A stretch of DNA of 64,000 nt from an uncultured Erythrobacter sp. (GCA_937969505.1 CALBWA010000004.1:62001-126000); one strand, 5' to 3'. Counted from the stretch's first letter, positions 9,597 to 20,159 are shown. Numbers and translations: made by a program. Notes: a model not told the origin generated them from the letters alone.

Positions 9597-10796
9597 ATGG
9601 CCGCATTCAAGACGCTTGATGATCTGGGTGAGGTGACCGGCAAGGTCGCGCTTGTCCGTGTCGATCTGAACCTTCCCATGGCCGAAGGCCGCGCGAGCGA
9701 CCTTACGCGGGTTGAAATGGTCAGGGATACGATCCTCGAGCTGGCTGACAAAGGCGCCAAGGTTTTGTTGCTGGCCCACTTTGGCCGGCCCAAAGGTGCG
9801 CGCAATTCGACCATGAGCACCAGCATGGTGCAGGGCGATGTTGAACGTGTTCTGGACCGGGAAATCATGTTCATTCCGGAAGTGTCTGGCCCGGTGGTGG
9901 AACAGTCGATCGGCATCTTGTGCAATGGCGATATCGGACTGCTGGACAATGTCCGTTTCTGGCCCGGTGAAGAAGCCAATGAGGCCGAGTTTGCCGCAAA
10001 GATTGCCGCGCATGGTGATTTTTACGTCAATGACGCCTTTTCCGCCGCGCACCGCGCGCATGCCTCAACAGAAGGGCTTGCCCGTATTCTGCCAGCCTAT
10101 GCGGGCCGGGCGATGGAGCGCGAGTTGACTGCTTTGGATGCAGCGCTCGGCAATCCTGAAACACCGGTCGCGGCGGTTGTTGGCGGGGCCAAGGTTTCGA
10201 CCAAGCTGGCTGTGCTGGAAAACCTGGTCGGCCGGGTGCAGCATTTGATCATCGGTGGCGGCATGGCCAACACCTTCCTCGCTGCACGCGGTGTCGATGT
10301 CGGCAAAAGCCTGTGCGAACATGATCTGACCGATACGGCCAATGCGATCATGGATGCAGCCGATCATTCCGGCTGCACTGTGCACTTGCCTTACGATGTG
10401 GCCGTCGCAACGGAATTTGCCGCCAATCCCGAAAGTTTCCGGATTTGCAATGTGCATGAAGTTGGCGCGGATGAAATGATCCTCGATGTGGGTCCGCAGG
10501 CAACAGAGGCCCTGGCCGATGTGCTCAAAACCTGCCGCACGCTGGTGTGGAATGGCCCGATGGGCGCCTTCGAAATGGAGCCTTTTGATACGGCGACCGT
10601 CTCGCTGGCCAAGACAGCTGCGGCATTGACGCTGGAAGGTTCGCTGATCTCGGTATGCGGTGGCGGCGATACGGTCGCAGCCTTGGCCCATGCCGGCGTG
10701 ACAGACGATGTGACCTATGTGTCGAGCGCAGGCGGCGCTTTCCTTGAATGGATGGAAGGCAAGACCCTGCCCGGCGTCGCCGCACTGGAGGGCTGA
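9597..10796 (+). CDS. pgk: phosphoglycerate kinase
   Basis: KVALVRVDLNLPM, LLLAHFGRPKG, VNDAFSAAHRAHAST, VWNGPMGAFE, SAGGGAFLEWMEG. Confidence 0.97.
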   Translation: MAAFKTLDDLGEVTGKVALVRVDLNLPMAEGRASDLTRVEMVRDTILELADKGAKVLLLAHFGRPKGARNSTMSTSMVQGDVERVLDREIMFIPEVSGPVVEQSIGILCNGDIGLLDNVRFWPGEEANEAEFAAKIAAHGDFYVNDAFSAAHRAHASTEGLARILPAYAGRAMERELTALDAALGNPETPVAAVVGGAKVSTKLAVLENLVGRVQHLIIGGGMANTFLAARGVDVGKSLCEHDLTDTANAIMDAADHSGCTVHLPYDVAVATEFAANPESFRICNVHEVGADEMILDVGPQATEALADVLKTCRTLVWNGPMGAFEMEPFDTATVSLAKTAAALTLEGSLISVCGGGDTVAALAHAGVTDDVTYVSSAGGAFLEWMEGKTLPGVAALEG

Positions 10797-10798
10797 GG

Positions 10799-11227
10799 AT
10801 GGCCGACTTTTCGGCTCGGATCGAAGCTTTGGAAAACAGCTTCATGATGGCGTGGATGCACGGAGACATCGGGGCAATCCGCAGTCTGACCGCGCGGGAC
10901 TTCATGACGATTGTTGGGACATCACGTTCGCAATTGCTTGATCGGCCCAGCTTTGTCCAAGCCTGCACCAGCGATTTTCGCTGCACAGGTTTCCGCTTTT
11001 CCGAAATGTTTGTCCGCCGCCATGGCAAGCTGGCGTGGTTTGCCGCTGGGGCAGAACTGGAAATGGTGCTGGGCCGGAAACAATGGACTGGCGGCTTTCT
11101 TCTGACCGGATTGTGGCGACGAACCCCGGTGGTGCGCAGCTGGAAGCTATTGGAGCGCAGCATCGCTCGGCTCGACGGGGACGAACAGTTCGGGGCAGCC
11201 GTGCACCGTCTGCAATTGTGGCACTAG
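10799..11227 (+). CDS. SnoaL/DUF4440-like (NTF2 fold) hypothetical protein
   Basis: ~142 aa starting MADFSARIEALENSFMMAWMHGDIGAIRSL two bases after the pgk stop. Confidence 0.55.
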   Translation: MADFSARIEALENSFMMAWMHGDIGAIRSLTARDFMTIVGTSRSQLLDRPSFVQACTSDFRCTGFRFSEMFVRRHGKLAWFAAGAELEMVLGRKQWTGGFLLTGLWRRTPVVRSWKLLERSIARLDGDEQFGAAVHRLQLWH

Positions 11228-11398
11228 TCTTTCTTCGGAGGGCCAAATTGCGACAGAAGCGCCGGTTGCTCGCGAACCGCAGAAGATGACTGATCTCTCA
11301 ACAGGTGACTATTTCGCCCAACCCCCGATCGCTCGCTTGCCCGCAGCGGAGGCGGTGGCTATTGCGCAGCCGCAAGGCATAGGAATGCACAACCAAGG

Positions 11399-12298
11399 AT
11401 GAATTTCATGAATTTCGACCAGATGACGGCGCAGATTGCTCAGGGTGAAGGCTTCATCGCCGCTTTGGACCAGTCGGGTGGATCAACCCCCAAGGCGCTG
11501 CGCGGTTATGGCGTTGAAGACAGCGAATGGAATGGCGAAGAAGAGATGTTCGCCCAAATCCATGCCATGCGCAGCCGCGTCATCACAGCGCCATGCTTTG
11601 GCAACGGCAAGATTATCGGAGCCATTCTGTTCGAACGCACGATGGACGGCGAAGTCAATGGCAAGACCACTGCTGATGCGCTCAAGGCGCGCGGTGTGGT
11701 GCCCTTCATCAAGGTTGACCAGGGGTTGGCTGACGAAGAGAACGGCGTGCAATTGATGAAGCCGCTCGACAAGCTTCCGGCCCTGCTGGAAAAGTCCGTT
11801 GGCCATGGCATGTTTGGCACAAAGATGCGTTCGGTCATCAAATCCGCGAATGCGCAAGGGATTGCGGCCATTGTCGCTCAGCAATTCGAAGTCGGAAACC
11901 AGATTGCCGATGCGGGTCTCGTGCCCATGCTTGAGCCTGAGTATGACATTACCGCAAATGACCGCGCGCAAGGCGAAGACATTCTGCTGGCCGAGATTTT
12001 GAAAGGTCTGGACGCGTTGCCCGAAGGCCGCAAGGTCATGCTGAAACTATCCATCCCGGTAAACGCGGGCCTGTACACGCCTGCGATTAACCACCCTAAT
12101 GTGCTGCGTGTGGTGGCGCTGTCAGGCGGCTACTCAACCGATGATGCATGCGAGCATCTTGCCAAGAACCCCGGCATGATTGCCAGTTTCAGCCGGGGTC
12201 TGCTGCAGGATTTGCGCAAAACCCAGTCGGACGAGGAATTTGACGCGACTCTGGGCGGCGCGATTGAACAGATCGCAAGTGCATCGACGGCTGGTTAA
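11399..12298 (+). CDS. fda: class I fructose-bisphosphate aldolase
   Basis: GFIAALDQSGGSTPKALRGYG, GAILFERTMDGEVNGK, VPFIKVDQGLA, LEPEYDI. Confidence 0.93.
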   Translation: MNFMNFDQMTAQIAQGEGFIAALDQSGGSTPKALRGYGVEDSEWNGEEEMFAQIHAMRSRVITAPCFGNGKIIGAILFERTMDGEVNGKTTADALKARGVVPFIKVDQGLADEENGVQLMKPLDKLPALLEKSVGHGMFGTKMRSVIKSANAQGIAAIVAQQFEVGNQIADAGLVPMLEPEYDITANDRAQGEDILLAEILKGLDALPEGRKVMLKLSIPVNAGLYTPAINHPNVLRVVALSGGYSTDDACEHLAKNPGMIASFSRGLLQDLRKTQSDEEFDATLGGAIEQIASASTAG

Positions 12299-12705
12299 TC
12301 CGCAAGCCGGCTAGACGGGACAAAGGTGTAATCCAGCAGGTAATCCTTCAGCGGAATGGCGCTGTATTCTTCCGGCGGTGTCGCAGTTGACGATAGAGTT
12401 AATGTGCCACCCCGGACCTGCACCGGTTTGCCTAGCTCCATTTGTACGCCACGCCTCTGGCCGTGATCCATCAGCACAGCTGCAATGATCAGCGTGTCAT
12501 TGTCATTGCAGAAACCAAACCGTTCGCAGCGCGAATCCTTGATCACCCCATAAGCCGTGATCGAAAGATTATCGGTGACTGGCACGGGCTCAAACACGGC
12601 CACGTCATTGATAATGGCTGGGCTGGCAGCGGTCGCGGCGGCAAATTGCGGCAGGCCGAATGACGCGATAAGCATGAGCGCGCCGGTGATTGCGGGGTGG
12701 GGCAT
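12295..12705 (-). CDS. exported hypothetical protein
   Basis: Signal peptide-like N-terminus (ITGALMLIASFGLPQFAAATAA); convergent with fda. Confidence 0.5.
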   Translation of the reverse strand: MPHPAITGALMLIASFGLPQFAAATAASPAIINDVAVFEPVPVTDNLSITAYGVIKDSRCERFGFCNDNDTLIIAAVLMDHGQRRGVQMELGKPVQVRGGTLTLSSTATPPEEYSAIPLKDYLLDYTFVPSSRLAD

Positions 12706-12859
12706 AGTGGATCTCCTGCAGGCCGGTCTATCACCAAGGATGAGCGTTGACAGGTACTTGGCACAAACTGTCCTGCATGGGCACAAAAATGGCCATAGTT
12801 AACCCGCGGCGGTATGAAGGTCATTGCGATCATTAGGTGCCTCGTTATGGAGTGTTTGG

Positions 12860-13534
12860 ATGGAACATGCGGTGCCCACTACTCAACTTTATCTGATCTC
12901 CCCCCAGGATGTCGGCGGCGATTTTCCCGACCGCCTCGAACGGGCACTGGCTGCTGGTGACGGTCTTGTCACCGCGTTCCAGTTCAGGGTGAAGGGTGTG
13001 GACGACCAGCATGAGGCGGCGCGTCTGGCTGCACCGCTTCAGGCGATTTGCGAGGCGCATGAAGTCGCATTTATTGTCAATGACGATATTGCTCTGGCCA
13101 AGCGTCTGAAGGCCGATGGCGTGCATCTGGGGCAGGATGATGGCCATCCCGCCGAAGCGCGCGAGGAGTTGGGCAGGGAGGCACAGATCGGGGTCACCTG
13201 CCACGCGTCCAAACATATGGCGATGGATGCGGGCGAAGCTGGTGCGGATTATGTTGCCTTTGGTGCCTTTTTCGAAAGCACAACCAAGGACAAGGGCGAT
13301 GCGGAGCGGCCGACGCTGGAAATTCTGGAATGGTGGAGCGCGCTGTTTGAAATTCCCTGCGTAGCGATTGGCGGGGTTACGCCGGACAACTGCGCCCCGC
13401 TGGTGGCCTCGGGCGCTGATTTTCTGGCCGTGTCAGGCGCGGTTTGGAACGGAGACGAGGCACGCACAGTGCGCGCATTTGGCGAAGCCATTGCGTCCGT
13501 TAAGCGCAAGGATAACAGCGCCGCTATCGGCTGA
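12860..13534 (+). CDS. thiE: thiamine phosphate synthase
   Basis: QLYLISPQ, FQFRVKG, FIVNDDIALAKRLKADGVHLGQDD, DYVAFGAFFESTTK, AIGGVTPDN. Confidence 0.9.
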   Translation: MEHAVPTTQLYLISPQDVGGDFPDRLERALAAGDGLVTAFQFRVKGVDDQHEAARLAAPLQAICEAHEVAFIVNDDIALAKRLKADGVHLGQDDGHPAEAREELGREAQIGVTCHASKHMAMDAGEAGADYVAFGAFFESTTKDKGDAERPTLEILEWWSALFEIPCVAIGGVTPDNCAPLVASGADFLAVSGAVWNGDEARTVRAFGEAIASVKRKDNSAAIG

Positions 13535-13566
13535 CAGGTCGGGCGGCACATTGAGGAGGGGCGAAT

Positions 13567-13920
13567 ATGAAGTTTTTTGACCGGCTGGTGACCATCCTGA
13601 TCACCGCAACGATCACTTCTGCATTCTGGATCATTTTTGGCAACAGCATCGCCTCAATGGCTGAGCAGCAGGATGAAACTGTCGAGAGCGCTCCTGTTTT
13701 GGAGCCTGCGCTGCCACCCGATCCGGCCCAGACTGCTCCGGCCCCGAGCGCTCCAGTCCAGCCTGCTCCGGAGACGGGCACACCGGCCGCCCTACCATCC
13801 ACAGTACCGACCGACGCTCCACCGGTCGCGCCAGCTCCCATCCCGGCACCGATACCCAATGCTGGTCCGGCTCCGGTTCCAGACCTGGCGCCAGCACCTC
13901 TTGCTACGCCAGCTGGCTAG
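13567..13920 (+). CDS. single-TM, Pro/Ala-rich hypothetical protein
   Basis: N-terminal TM helix followed by PAPxAP-rich tail. Confidence 0.5.
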   Translation: MKFFDRLVTILITATITSAFWIIFGNSIASMAEQQDETVESAPVLEPALPPDPAQTAPAPSAPVQPAPETGTPAALPSTVPTDAPPVAPAPIPAPIPNAGPAPVPDLAPAPLATPAG

Positions 13921-13961
13921 CTGGTCAACCCAGGCCAGGAAATGGCGGGTTCACACCTGGG

Positions 13962-14363
13962 TCATTTGCTGGCGCGTGCGCAAATCATCTTGCTGAGCGC
14001 CCCGTCGGGCCCCAGTTTCTGCAATTGCTGCGTGCCAATCTGCCGATAACGCTGTCCGCGTTTCGGCCCGCTGGTGAAGGTCAGAACTTTGCCGCGCAAC
14101 AGATAGGTTCCACGGCCCTCGGCGGCAGAATAGCTTGACGATGCTCCGATCTTAAAATCCTCTGCTGGTACCTTTTTCAGCGGATCACGGGCTGCATCGC
14201 CTGGTACGGCGCATTGATAGGTGCCGCGCGGCACAGTCTTCAGCATACCGCCTTCATCGGCCATGACTGGCGTGAAAGGAACTGCAGCGACAGCAATTGC
14301 CCCTGCTCCCGCAGTGAAAAGTGTGGCGCGCGATACGGCCAGCTTGCATTTCAATAGATTCAT
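13962..14363 (-). CDS. exported hypothetical protein
   Basis: Signal-like segment then [14 protein letters not shown]...[26 protein letters not shown]. Confidence 0.5.
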   Translation of the reverse strand: MNLLKCKLAVSRATLFTAGAGAIAVAAVPFTPVMADEGGMLKTVPRGTYQCAVPGDAARDPLKKVPAEDFKIGASSSYSAAEGRGTYLLRGKVLTFTSGPKRGQRYRQIGTQQLQKLGPDGALSKMICARASK

Positions 14364-14485
14364 GGTCCACCTGTTTAACATCAGCATCCTCATATCACCA
14401 GTCAGCTTGCCCCGCGATGAAGCGTGGGCTAAGGCGCCGCCCAGCTTGGCGTAAGGCCACCCGTTTCCCACAAGAAGGCAGTTTC

Positions 14486-15049
14486 ATGAAAATCAGCGGC
14501 GTCGATATCCGTCCTGGCAACATCCTCGAATATGAAGGCGGCATCTGGAAAGTTGCCAAGATCCAGCACACGCAGCCGGGCAAGGGCGGGGCTTATATGC
14601 AGGTCGAAATGAAGAACCTGCAGGATGGTCGCAAGACCAATGTACGGTTCCGCAGCGCCGATACGGTCGAGAAAGTTCGCCTTGATACGGCGGACTATCA
14701 GTTCCTGTATGAAGACGGCGATATGTTGGTTTTCATGGATCAGAACACTTACGAGCAGATCAACCTGCCTTCTGACCTTTTGGGTGATGCCCGCCCGTTC
14801 CTGCAGGACGGTATGCAGGTGATGCTGGAGCTGTGGGAAGAAAAGCCCATCAGCGTTCAATTGCCCAACCAGATCGAGGCGGAAATTGTCGAGGCTGATG
14901 CTGTGGTCAAGGGGCAGACGGCATCCTCCAGCTACAAGCCGGCCGTGCTCGACAATGGCGTGCGGATCATGGTTCCGCCTCATATCGGCAGCGGCACGCG
15001 CATCATCGTTGACGTGTATGAACAAACCTATGTCGGCAAGGCGAGCTAG
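14486..15049 (+). CDS. efp: elongation factor P
   Basis: [48 protein letters not shown]. Confidence 0.97.
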   Translation: MKISGVDIRPGNILEYEGGIWKVAKIQHTQPGKGGAYMQVEMKNLQDGRKTNVRFRSADTVEKVRLDTADYQFLYEDGDMLVFMDQNTYEQINLPSDLLGDARPFLQDGMQVMLELWEEKPISVQLPNQIEAEIVEADAVVKGQTASSSYKPAVLDNGVRIMVPPHIGSGTRIIVDVYEQTYVGKAS

Positions 15050-15054
15050 AAACC

Positions 15055-15873
15055 ATGTCGATGTATTCAGGTCTGGTGCGCGTCATGGAACGCGCGGCGC
15101 GCAAGGCGGGTAACCGCTTGCGACGTGATTTTGGCGAAGTTGAGCATCTGCAGGTGAGCCGCAAGGGTCCAGCGGACTTTGTTTCCAAAGCTGATCAGAT
15201 TGCCGAGCGTACGCTCTATGATGAACTCCTTTATGCGCGGCCCGATTGGGGTTTTGTGCTGGAAGAAGGCGGCACGATCGAAGGCGATCCGGACAAGCCG
15301 CGCTGGATTGTTGATCCTCTGGATGGGACCACCAATTTTCTCCACGGGATCCCGCATTTCGCCATTTCCATCGCTGTTCAGGAGCCCAAGCCCGGTGGCG
15401 GTTGGGGCGAGGTGAGCGCGGCGCTGATCTATCAGCCGATACTGGATGATACCTATTGGGCGGAAAAATCGCGCGGCGCATGGCTGCACGATGCCCGGTT
15501 GCGTGTATCGGCGCGCTCGCGCCTGTCTGATGCCCTGATCGCGACCGGTATTCCGTTCCAGGGGCATGGCGATTTTGAAGAATGGACGAAGATTTTCGGA
15601 GCGATCGGTCCGCAAGTGGCCGGTATCCGGCGGTTCGGTGCCGCTTCGCTTGATCTGGCGTGGCTCGCCCAGGGCCGGTTTGACGGCTTCTGGGAAAGCG
15701 GCCTCAACGATTGGGATACAGCAGCGGGTTGTTTGCTGGTGCGCGAAGCGGGCGGTTTTGTCAGCGATTTTCGCGGGCGGTCCGAGCCGATCCATTCGGC
15801 GCAGGTTCTTGCGGCAAATGACGCGTTGCATTCAAAACTGCACAAATCACTGGTTGGTGCTCTTAAGGGTTGA
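15055..15873 (+). CDS. suhB: inositol monophosphatase family protein
   Basis: WIVDPLDGTTNFLHGIPHFAISIAV; LNDWDTAAGCLLVREAGG. Confidence 0.93.
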   Translation: MSMYSGLVRVMERAARKAGNRLRRDFGEVEHLQVSRKGPADFVSKADQIAERTLYDELLYARPDWGFVLEEGGTIEGDPDKPRWIVDPLDGTTNFLHGIPHFAISIAVQEPKPGGGWGEVSAALIYQPILDDTYWAEKSRGAWLHDARLRVSARSRLSDALIATGIPFQGHGDFEEWTKIFGAIGPQVAGIRRFGAASLDLAWLAQGRFDGFWESGLNDWDTAAGCLLVREAGGFVSDFRGRSEPIHSAQVLAANDALHSKLHKSLVGALKG

Positions 15874-15918
15874 TGCAGCGGGGTCGCGGCGCTAACAGCC
15901 GTGCCTCCAACGCGCAGT

Positions 15919-16003
15919 GCCCCTGTGGTGGAATTGGTAGACGCGCTCGACTCAAAATCGAGTTCCTAACGGAGTGCCCGTTCGAGTCGGGCCAGGGGCA
16001 CCA
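15919..16003 (+). tRNA. tRNA-Leu(CAA)
   Basis: 85-nt class II tRNA, anticodon loop CTCAAAA, variable arm, T-arm GTTCGAGTC, encoded CCA. Confidence 0.94.
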
Positions 16004-16125
16004 CCACCTTCCCGTCGACAAGCAAAGATGCGGCTGCGTGCGGCCCATGACATAACGGGAATTCACTCAAACAGGCGAATTTGCTTGTGTTTTCTGCGTG
16101 GCTTTGAGATTCAGCGCCCCAAGCG

Positions 16126-17925
16126 ATGCTGACCATACCATCTTTCCACGCGATTGCGGCCATGGCTCTGACCATAGCCATGTTCATCGGCTTTGCCCGC
16201 GGGCGTATGTCGATCGAGATAATCTCCTTGCTCACCATCGCCGTGATTGCGGTTGGCCTCTATTTCTTTCCCTTGGAAGGGACCAGGGAAACCGACGGTC
16301 TGGTGCTGGCCTTTGAGGGATTTGGCCATCCCGCGTTGATTACCATATGCGCGCTCATGGTTATGGGCAGAGGGTTGGTGGTCACCGGCGCGCTCGAACC
16401 TGCAGCGCATTTCCTCGAACGGGTTTTCCGGATGAACTTGCAGCTCGGGCTGCTGGTTTCGCTCCTGATTGCCTTCGTGTTCTCGATGTTCGTCAACAAC
16501 ACGCCTGTTCTGGTGCTAATGATCCCCATCTTTGCAGCCTTGGCCCATCGCGGGGCGATGCCATCGTCCAAGACGCTGATGCCATTGAATGCAGCATCTT
16601 TGCTCGGCGGGCTGGCAACCACGATCGGAACCTCGACCAATATCCTCGTGGTCTCGATTGCGGTTGACTTGGGCATGCGCCAAATGGGTGTGTTCGACTT
16701 TACCCCGATTGTCCTGATGGCATCGCTGGTGGCACTTCCCTACATCTGGCTGGTTATGCCGCGTCTGCTCGATGACAACCGGGTGGATGCGGAGCATGAA
16801 AACCGGCGGTTTCATACGCGCTTGCGGATCGGCGGAGAAAGCGGCCTGATTGGGCAAGAGCTGGCTACCGTGATGTCGGAATTGCCAGACGATATCCGGT
16901 TTCATGATCAATATACTGGCCCGATCCAGGCCCAGCAGCGGCTGCATATTTCCGGCACTCATGAGGCGCTGGAAGACGCGGTGCGGGTCTTGAAGGGCGA
17001 ATTGGCACCGAGCTGGGTGCTTGATCGCATTCGCCGCGAATCCTCCAGTCAGCGCCAGGATATTCTGGCCGTGGAAATGACGGTTACGGCTGACTCGCGT
17101 CTCCTGAATCGCACGCTGCCGACCTCCGGCATTGCCGACCTTTATGGTGTCGCGGTGCTGGGTATTCACCGGCCCGACCGACTGCTTGGCGAAAAAGAGC
17201 AATACAGTGAAGGCGGCGACCTGCGCATCACAGAGGGTGATGTTTTGCTGGTTATGGGGCTGCCGGAAGACCTGGAAACTTTCTCCCGCAGCGACAGCCT
17301 TCTTATGCTGGAGGGCGCGCGAGAGCTGCCGCGCAAATCCAAGGCGCTGTTGTCGGCAGCCATCATGGGTGTCGCCGTATTCCTGGCCTCTATTGGTGTG
17401 GTTCCAATCGCTATTTCGGCGCTAGCCGGTGCAATTTTGATGTTCGTTACCGGTTGTGTCAAATTTGACCGGGTGGGCAGAGCACTGTCCGGGCAAGTCA
17501 TAGTTCTGGTCGCCGCCAGTATCGCTCTTGGGCGCATCATCCTTGAAAGCGGGGCTGCGGGATGGCTCGGTTCGGTTATGTCTGCCGGGCTGCAGTTCTT
17601 GCCTCCTGCAGGCGTAGTCGCTGCAATCATGCTGTTCGTTACGATCCTGACGAACTTTGCCTCGAATGCGACAGCGGCCACTGTGGGGACCCCGATTGCT
17701 TTTGCCATTGCAGCACAGCTTGGCCTTCCGGCAGAGCCACTGGTCCTGGCAGTGCTGTTCGGGTGCAATCTGTGTTACGCGACGCCAATTGCATACCAGA
17801 CCAACATGCTGATCATGGCAGAGGGCAGTTATGTGTTTAAGGATTACATCCGCACTGGCGTGCCGCTGGTCCTGATAATGGTCGCAACACTGTCGTTCGT
17901 GCTTTCAATCACCTACGGGATGTAG
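16126..17925 (+). CDS. SLC13/DASS-type permease with TrkA-C (RCK_C) domains
   Basis: ~600 aa polytopic; FVNNTPVLVLMIPIF, GTSTNILV, central RCK_C-like segments, FASNATAATVGTPIAFAIAAQLG. Confidence 0.85.
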   Translation: MLTIPSFHAIAAMALTIAMFIGFARGRMSIEIISLLTIAVIAVGLYFFPLEGTRETDGLVLAFEGFGHPALITICALMVMGRGLVVTGALEPAAHFLERVFRMNLQLGLLVSLLIAFVFSMFVNNTPVLVLMIPIFAALAHRGAMPSSKTLMPLNAASLLGGLATTIGTSTNILVVSIAVDLGMRQMGVFDFTPIVLMASLVALPYIWLVMPRLLDDNRVDAEHENRRFHTRLRIGGESGLIGQELATVMSELPDDIRFHDQYTGPIQAQQRLHISGTHEALEDAVRVLKGELAPSWVLDRIRRESSSQRQDILAVEMTVTADSRLLNRTLPTSGIADLYGVAVLGIHRPDRLLGEKEQYSEGGDLRITEGDVLLVMGLPEDLETFSRSDSLLMLEGARELPRKSKALLSAAIMGVAVFLASIGVVPIAISALAGAILMFVTGCVKFDRVGRALSGQVIVLVAASIALGRIILESGAAGWLGSVMSAGLQFLPPAGVVAAIMLFVTILTNFASNATAATVGTPIAFAIAAQLGLPAEPLVLAVLFGCNLCYATPIAYQTNMLIMAEGSYVFKDYIRTGVPLVLIMVATLSFVLSITYGM

Positions 17926-18126
17926 GCTATGCCGCAGGGGCCAACGGGTCCTTGTTCTGAGCTGTGCGGGCAAAATCCAAATACTTTTGGCGCGCTTTCC
18001 TACCGATGATCTGACGTGGCACCATGCTTTGCATGGCCGGCCAGCTTTTCTGCTTACCTCGATCAACTTACCCACTCGAAGGGTGTTCCATAGGTATTGT
18101 TGAGAGCGGTGATTTTCCCCTCTCTG

Positions 18127-18152
18127 GACTGTGTAACATGTGTAACCAACAT
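18127..18152 (+). repeat. 26-bp perfect repeat copy 1 (GACTGTGTAACATGTGTAACCAACAT)
   Basis: Identical to reverse complement of 46101-46126; contains tandem 9-mers TGTGTAACA/TGTGTAACC. Confidence 0.9.
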
Positions 18153-18189
18153 GGCGCTCACGCCCGCGAATCATCAACACGTAAAATAA

Positions 18190-18224
18190 CGGCCGCCGGA
18201 GCTTTGGGGGTGCTCCGACGACCG
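18190..18224 (-). terminator. rho-independent terminator downstream of aceA and small ORF
   Basis: Minus-strand hairpin CGGTCGTCGGAGC/GCTCCGGCGGCCG (two G-U pairs) followed by TTATTTT. Confidence 0.75.
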
Positions 18225-18284
18225 TACTCTCCTCCCCAGGAGATGGTAAGTTGGGTAGTAGGCTTTGCCCTTACCGGGCAGCCT

Positions 18285-18467
18285 TTATCCGTAAGTGCCC
18301 AAGCGATGATGCAGGGCGTTGATCTTGGCCAGTTCCTCGCGGTCCTGCGTTGCCTTGGCGTGGCTTTCCAGCGCACGGCGCAGCAATTTGAAGTCTGCAG
18401 TCGAGAGGAGGGCGCGGGCGCGGCCCGGTTCCTTGGCAGGTGTTTCCTTGGTCATGGTCGTTTCCAT
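18285..18467 (-). CDS. 60-aa basic/helical hypothetical protein downstream of aceA
   Basis: ORF with AAGGAG SD 8 nt before ATG at 18467; same strand as aceA. Confidence 0.6.
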   Translation of the reverse strand: METTMTKETPAKEPGRARALLSTADFKLLRRALESHAKATQDREELAKINALHHRLGTYG

Positions 18468-18560
18468 TTTCTAGCTCCTTGGTCGCTGCACGTGTCGCAG
18501 CGCGTCATGTGTCTCGAGGCGGGTTTTCGCGGCCTCGAATTGGTTCCCGTGAGGTTGCCG

Positions 18561-20159
18561 TCAGGCGGCCTCAAATTGGTTCATAGTGTTGTCGGCTCCG
18601 CCCGCTTTCAGGGCAGCTTCACCGGCGAAATACTCCTTGTGATCATCGCCAATGTCCGAACCGGCCATATTCTGGTGCTTCACGCAGGCGATGCCTTGAC
18701 GGATTTCCTCGCGCTGGACGTTCTTGACGTAGCCGAGCATTGCCTGGTCGCCGAAATATTCCTTGGCGAGATTGTCCGTGCTGAGCGCTGCCGTGTGATA
18801 AGTCGGCAAAGTGATCAGGTGGTGAAAAATTCCGGCCTGTGCTGCAGCATCGCGCTGGAACGTACGAATACGCTCGTCAGCTTCTGCGGCCAGGTCGGTC
18901 GCGTCATAATCCACGCTCATCAACTTGTCGCGATCATAGGCGGACACATCGCGTCCTTCCTCGGTCCAGGCGTCAAACACCTGCTGGCGGAAGTTGAGCG
19001 TCCAATTGAAGCTCGGCGAATTGTTGTACACCAGCTTGGCATTGGGGATGACTTCGCGGATACGGTTCACCATTCCACCGATCTGGCCGATGTGCGGCTT
19101 TTCGGTTTCGATCCACAGCAGGTCAGCGCCGTTCTGGAGCGATGTAATCCCGTCCAGGACGCAGCGATCTTCCCCCGTGCCAGCACGGAACTGGTAGAGG
19201 TTGGAGGGCAGGCGCTTCGGACGAAGCAGCTTGCCATCGCGGCTGAGGAACACGTCGCCATTCTTGATGTTGGCCGGATCGACTTCTTCGCAATCAAGGA
19301 AGCTGTTGTACTGGTCGCCCAGATCGCCTTCTTCCTTGGTATAGGCAATCTGCTTGGTCAGGCCGGCACCCAGCGAATCGGTGCGAGCAACGATGATGCC
19401 ATCTTCAACACCCAGTTCGAGGAAGGCGTGGCGGCACGCGCGGATCTTCTGGTTGAAGTCCTCGTGCGGAACCGTAACCTTGCCGTCCTGGTGGCCGCAC
19501 TGCTTCTCGTCAGAAACCTGATTTTCAATCTGCAGAGCGCAGGCACCTGCCTCGATCATCTTCTTGGCCAGAAGATAGGTCGCCTCGGCATTGCCGAAAC
19601 CGGCGTCGATGTCGGCAATTATCGGCACAACATGCGTTTCATAATTGTCGATTGCATGTTCGATACGCTTGGCTTCAACCTCGTCGCCTCTGCTGCGGGC
19701 AGCGTCCAGCTCGCGGAACATCATGCCCAGTTCTCGCGCATCAGCCTGTTTGAGGAAGGTGTAGAGTTCCTCGATCAGCGCCGGAACGCTGGTCTTTTCA
19801 TGCATCGACTGATCGGGCAGAGGGCCGAATTCGCTGCGCAGGGCGGCAACCATCCAGCCAGACAGGTAGAGGTACCGCTGCTTTGTGCTGCCGAAATGCT
19901 TCTTGATCGAAATCATCTTCTGCTGCGCGATAAATCCGTGCCAGCAACCCAGCGACTGCGTGTACTTGGCCGGATCGGCATCATAGGCGTCCATGTCGGC
20001 GCGCATGATCTTTGCGGTGTACTTGGCAATGTCGAGGCCTGTCGGAAAGCGGTTCTGAATCTGCATCCGAGCGGTCGCTTCGGGGTCGATCGCGTTCCAC
20101 GGAGCACCTTGCTGTGCGATGGTGCCTTCAAGATGGGAAAGGGTTGCTTGGTAAGTCAC
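18561..20159 (-). CDS. aceA: isocitrate lyase (long, ~530-aa type)
   Basis: KQRYLYLSGWMVAA, PIIADIDAGFGNAEATYLLAKKMIEAGACALQIENQVSDEKQCGHQDGKV. Confidence 0.95.
   Translation of the reverse strand: MTYQATLSHLEGTIAQQGAPWNAIDPEATARMQIQNRFPTGLDIAKYTAKIMRADMDAYDADPAKYTQSLGCWHGFIAQQKMISIKKHFGSTKQRYLYLSGWMVAALRSEFGPLPDQSMHEKTSVPALIEELYTFLKQADARELGMMFRELDAARSRGDEVEAKRIEHAIDNYETHVVPIIADIDAGFGNAEATYLLAKKMIEAGACALQIENQVSDEKQCGHQDGKVTVPHEDFNQKIRACRHAFLELGVEDGIIVARTDSLGAGLTKQIAYTKEEGDLGDQYNSFLDCEEVDPANIKNGDVFLSRDGKLLRPKRLPSNLYQFRAGTGEDRCVLDGITSLQNGADLLWIETEKPHIGQIGGMVNRIREVIPNAKLVYNNSPSFNWTLNFRQQVFDAWTEEGRDVSAYDRDKLMSVDYDATDLAAEADERIRTFQRDAAAQAGIFHHLITLPTYHTAALSTDNLAKEYFGDQAMLGYVKNVQREEIRQGIACVKHQNMAGSDIGDDHKEYFAGEAALKAGGADNTMNQFEAA

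Noticed and set aside
13680-13920. Pro/Ala-rich repeat region as a novel repeat protein
   Set aside because: Low-complexity periplasmic linker of a TM-anchored protein; irregular spacing and common in alphaproteobacteria.
15966-16238. 90-aa minus-strand ORF
   Set aside because: Overlaps tRNA-Leu and the start of the SLC13 permease; no support.
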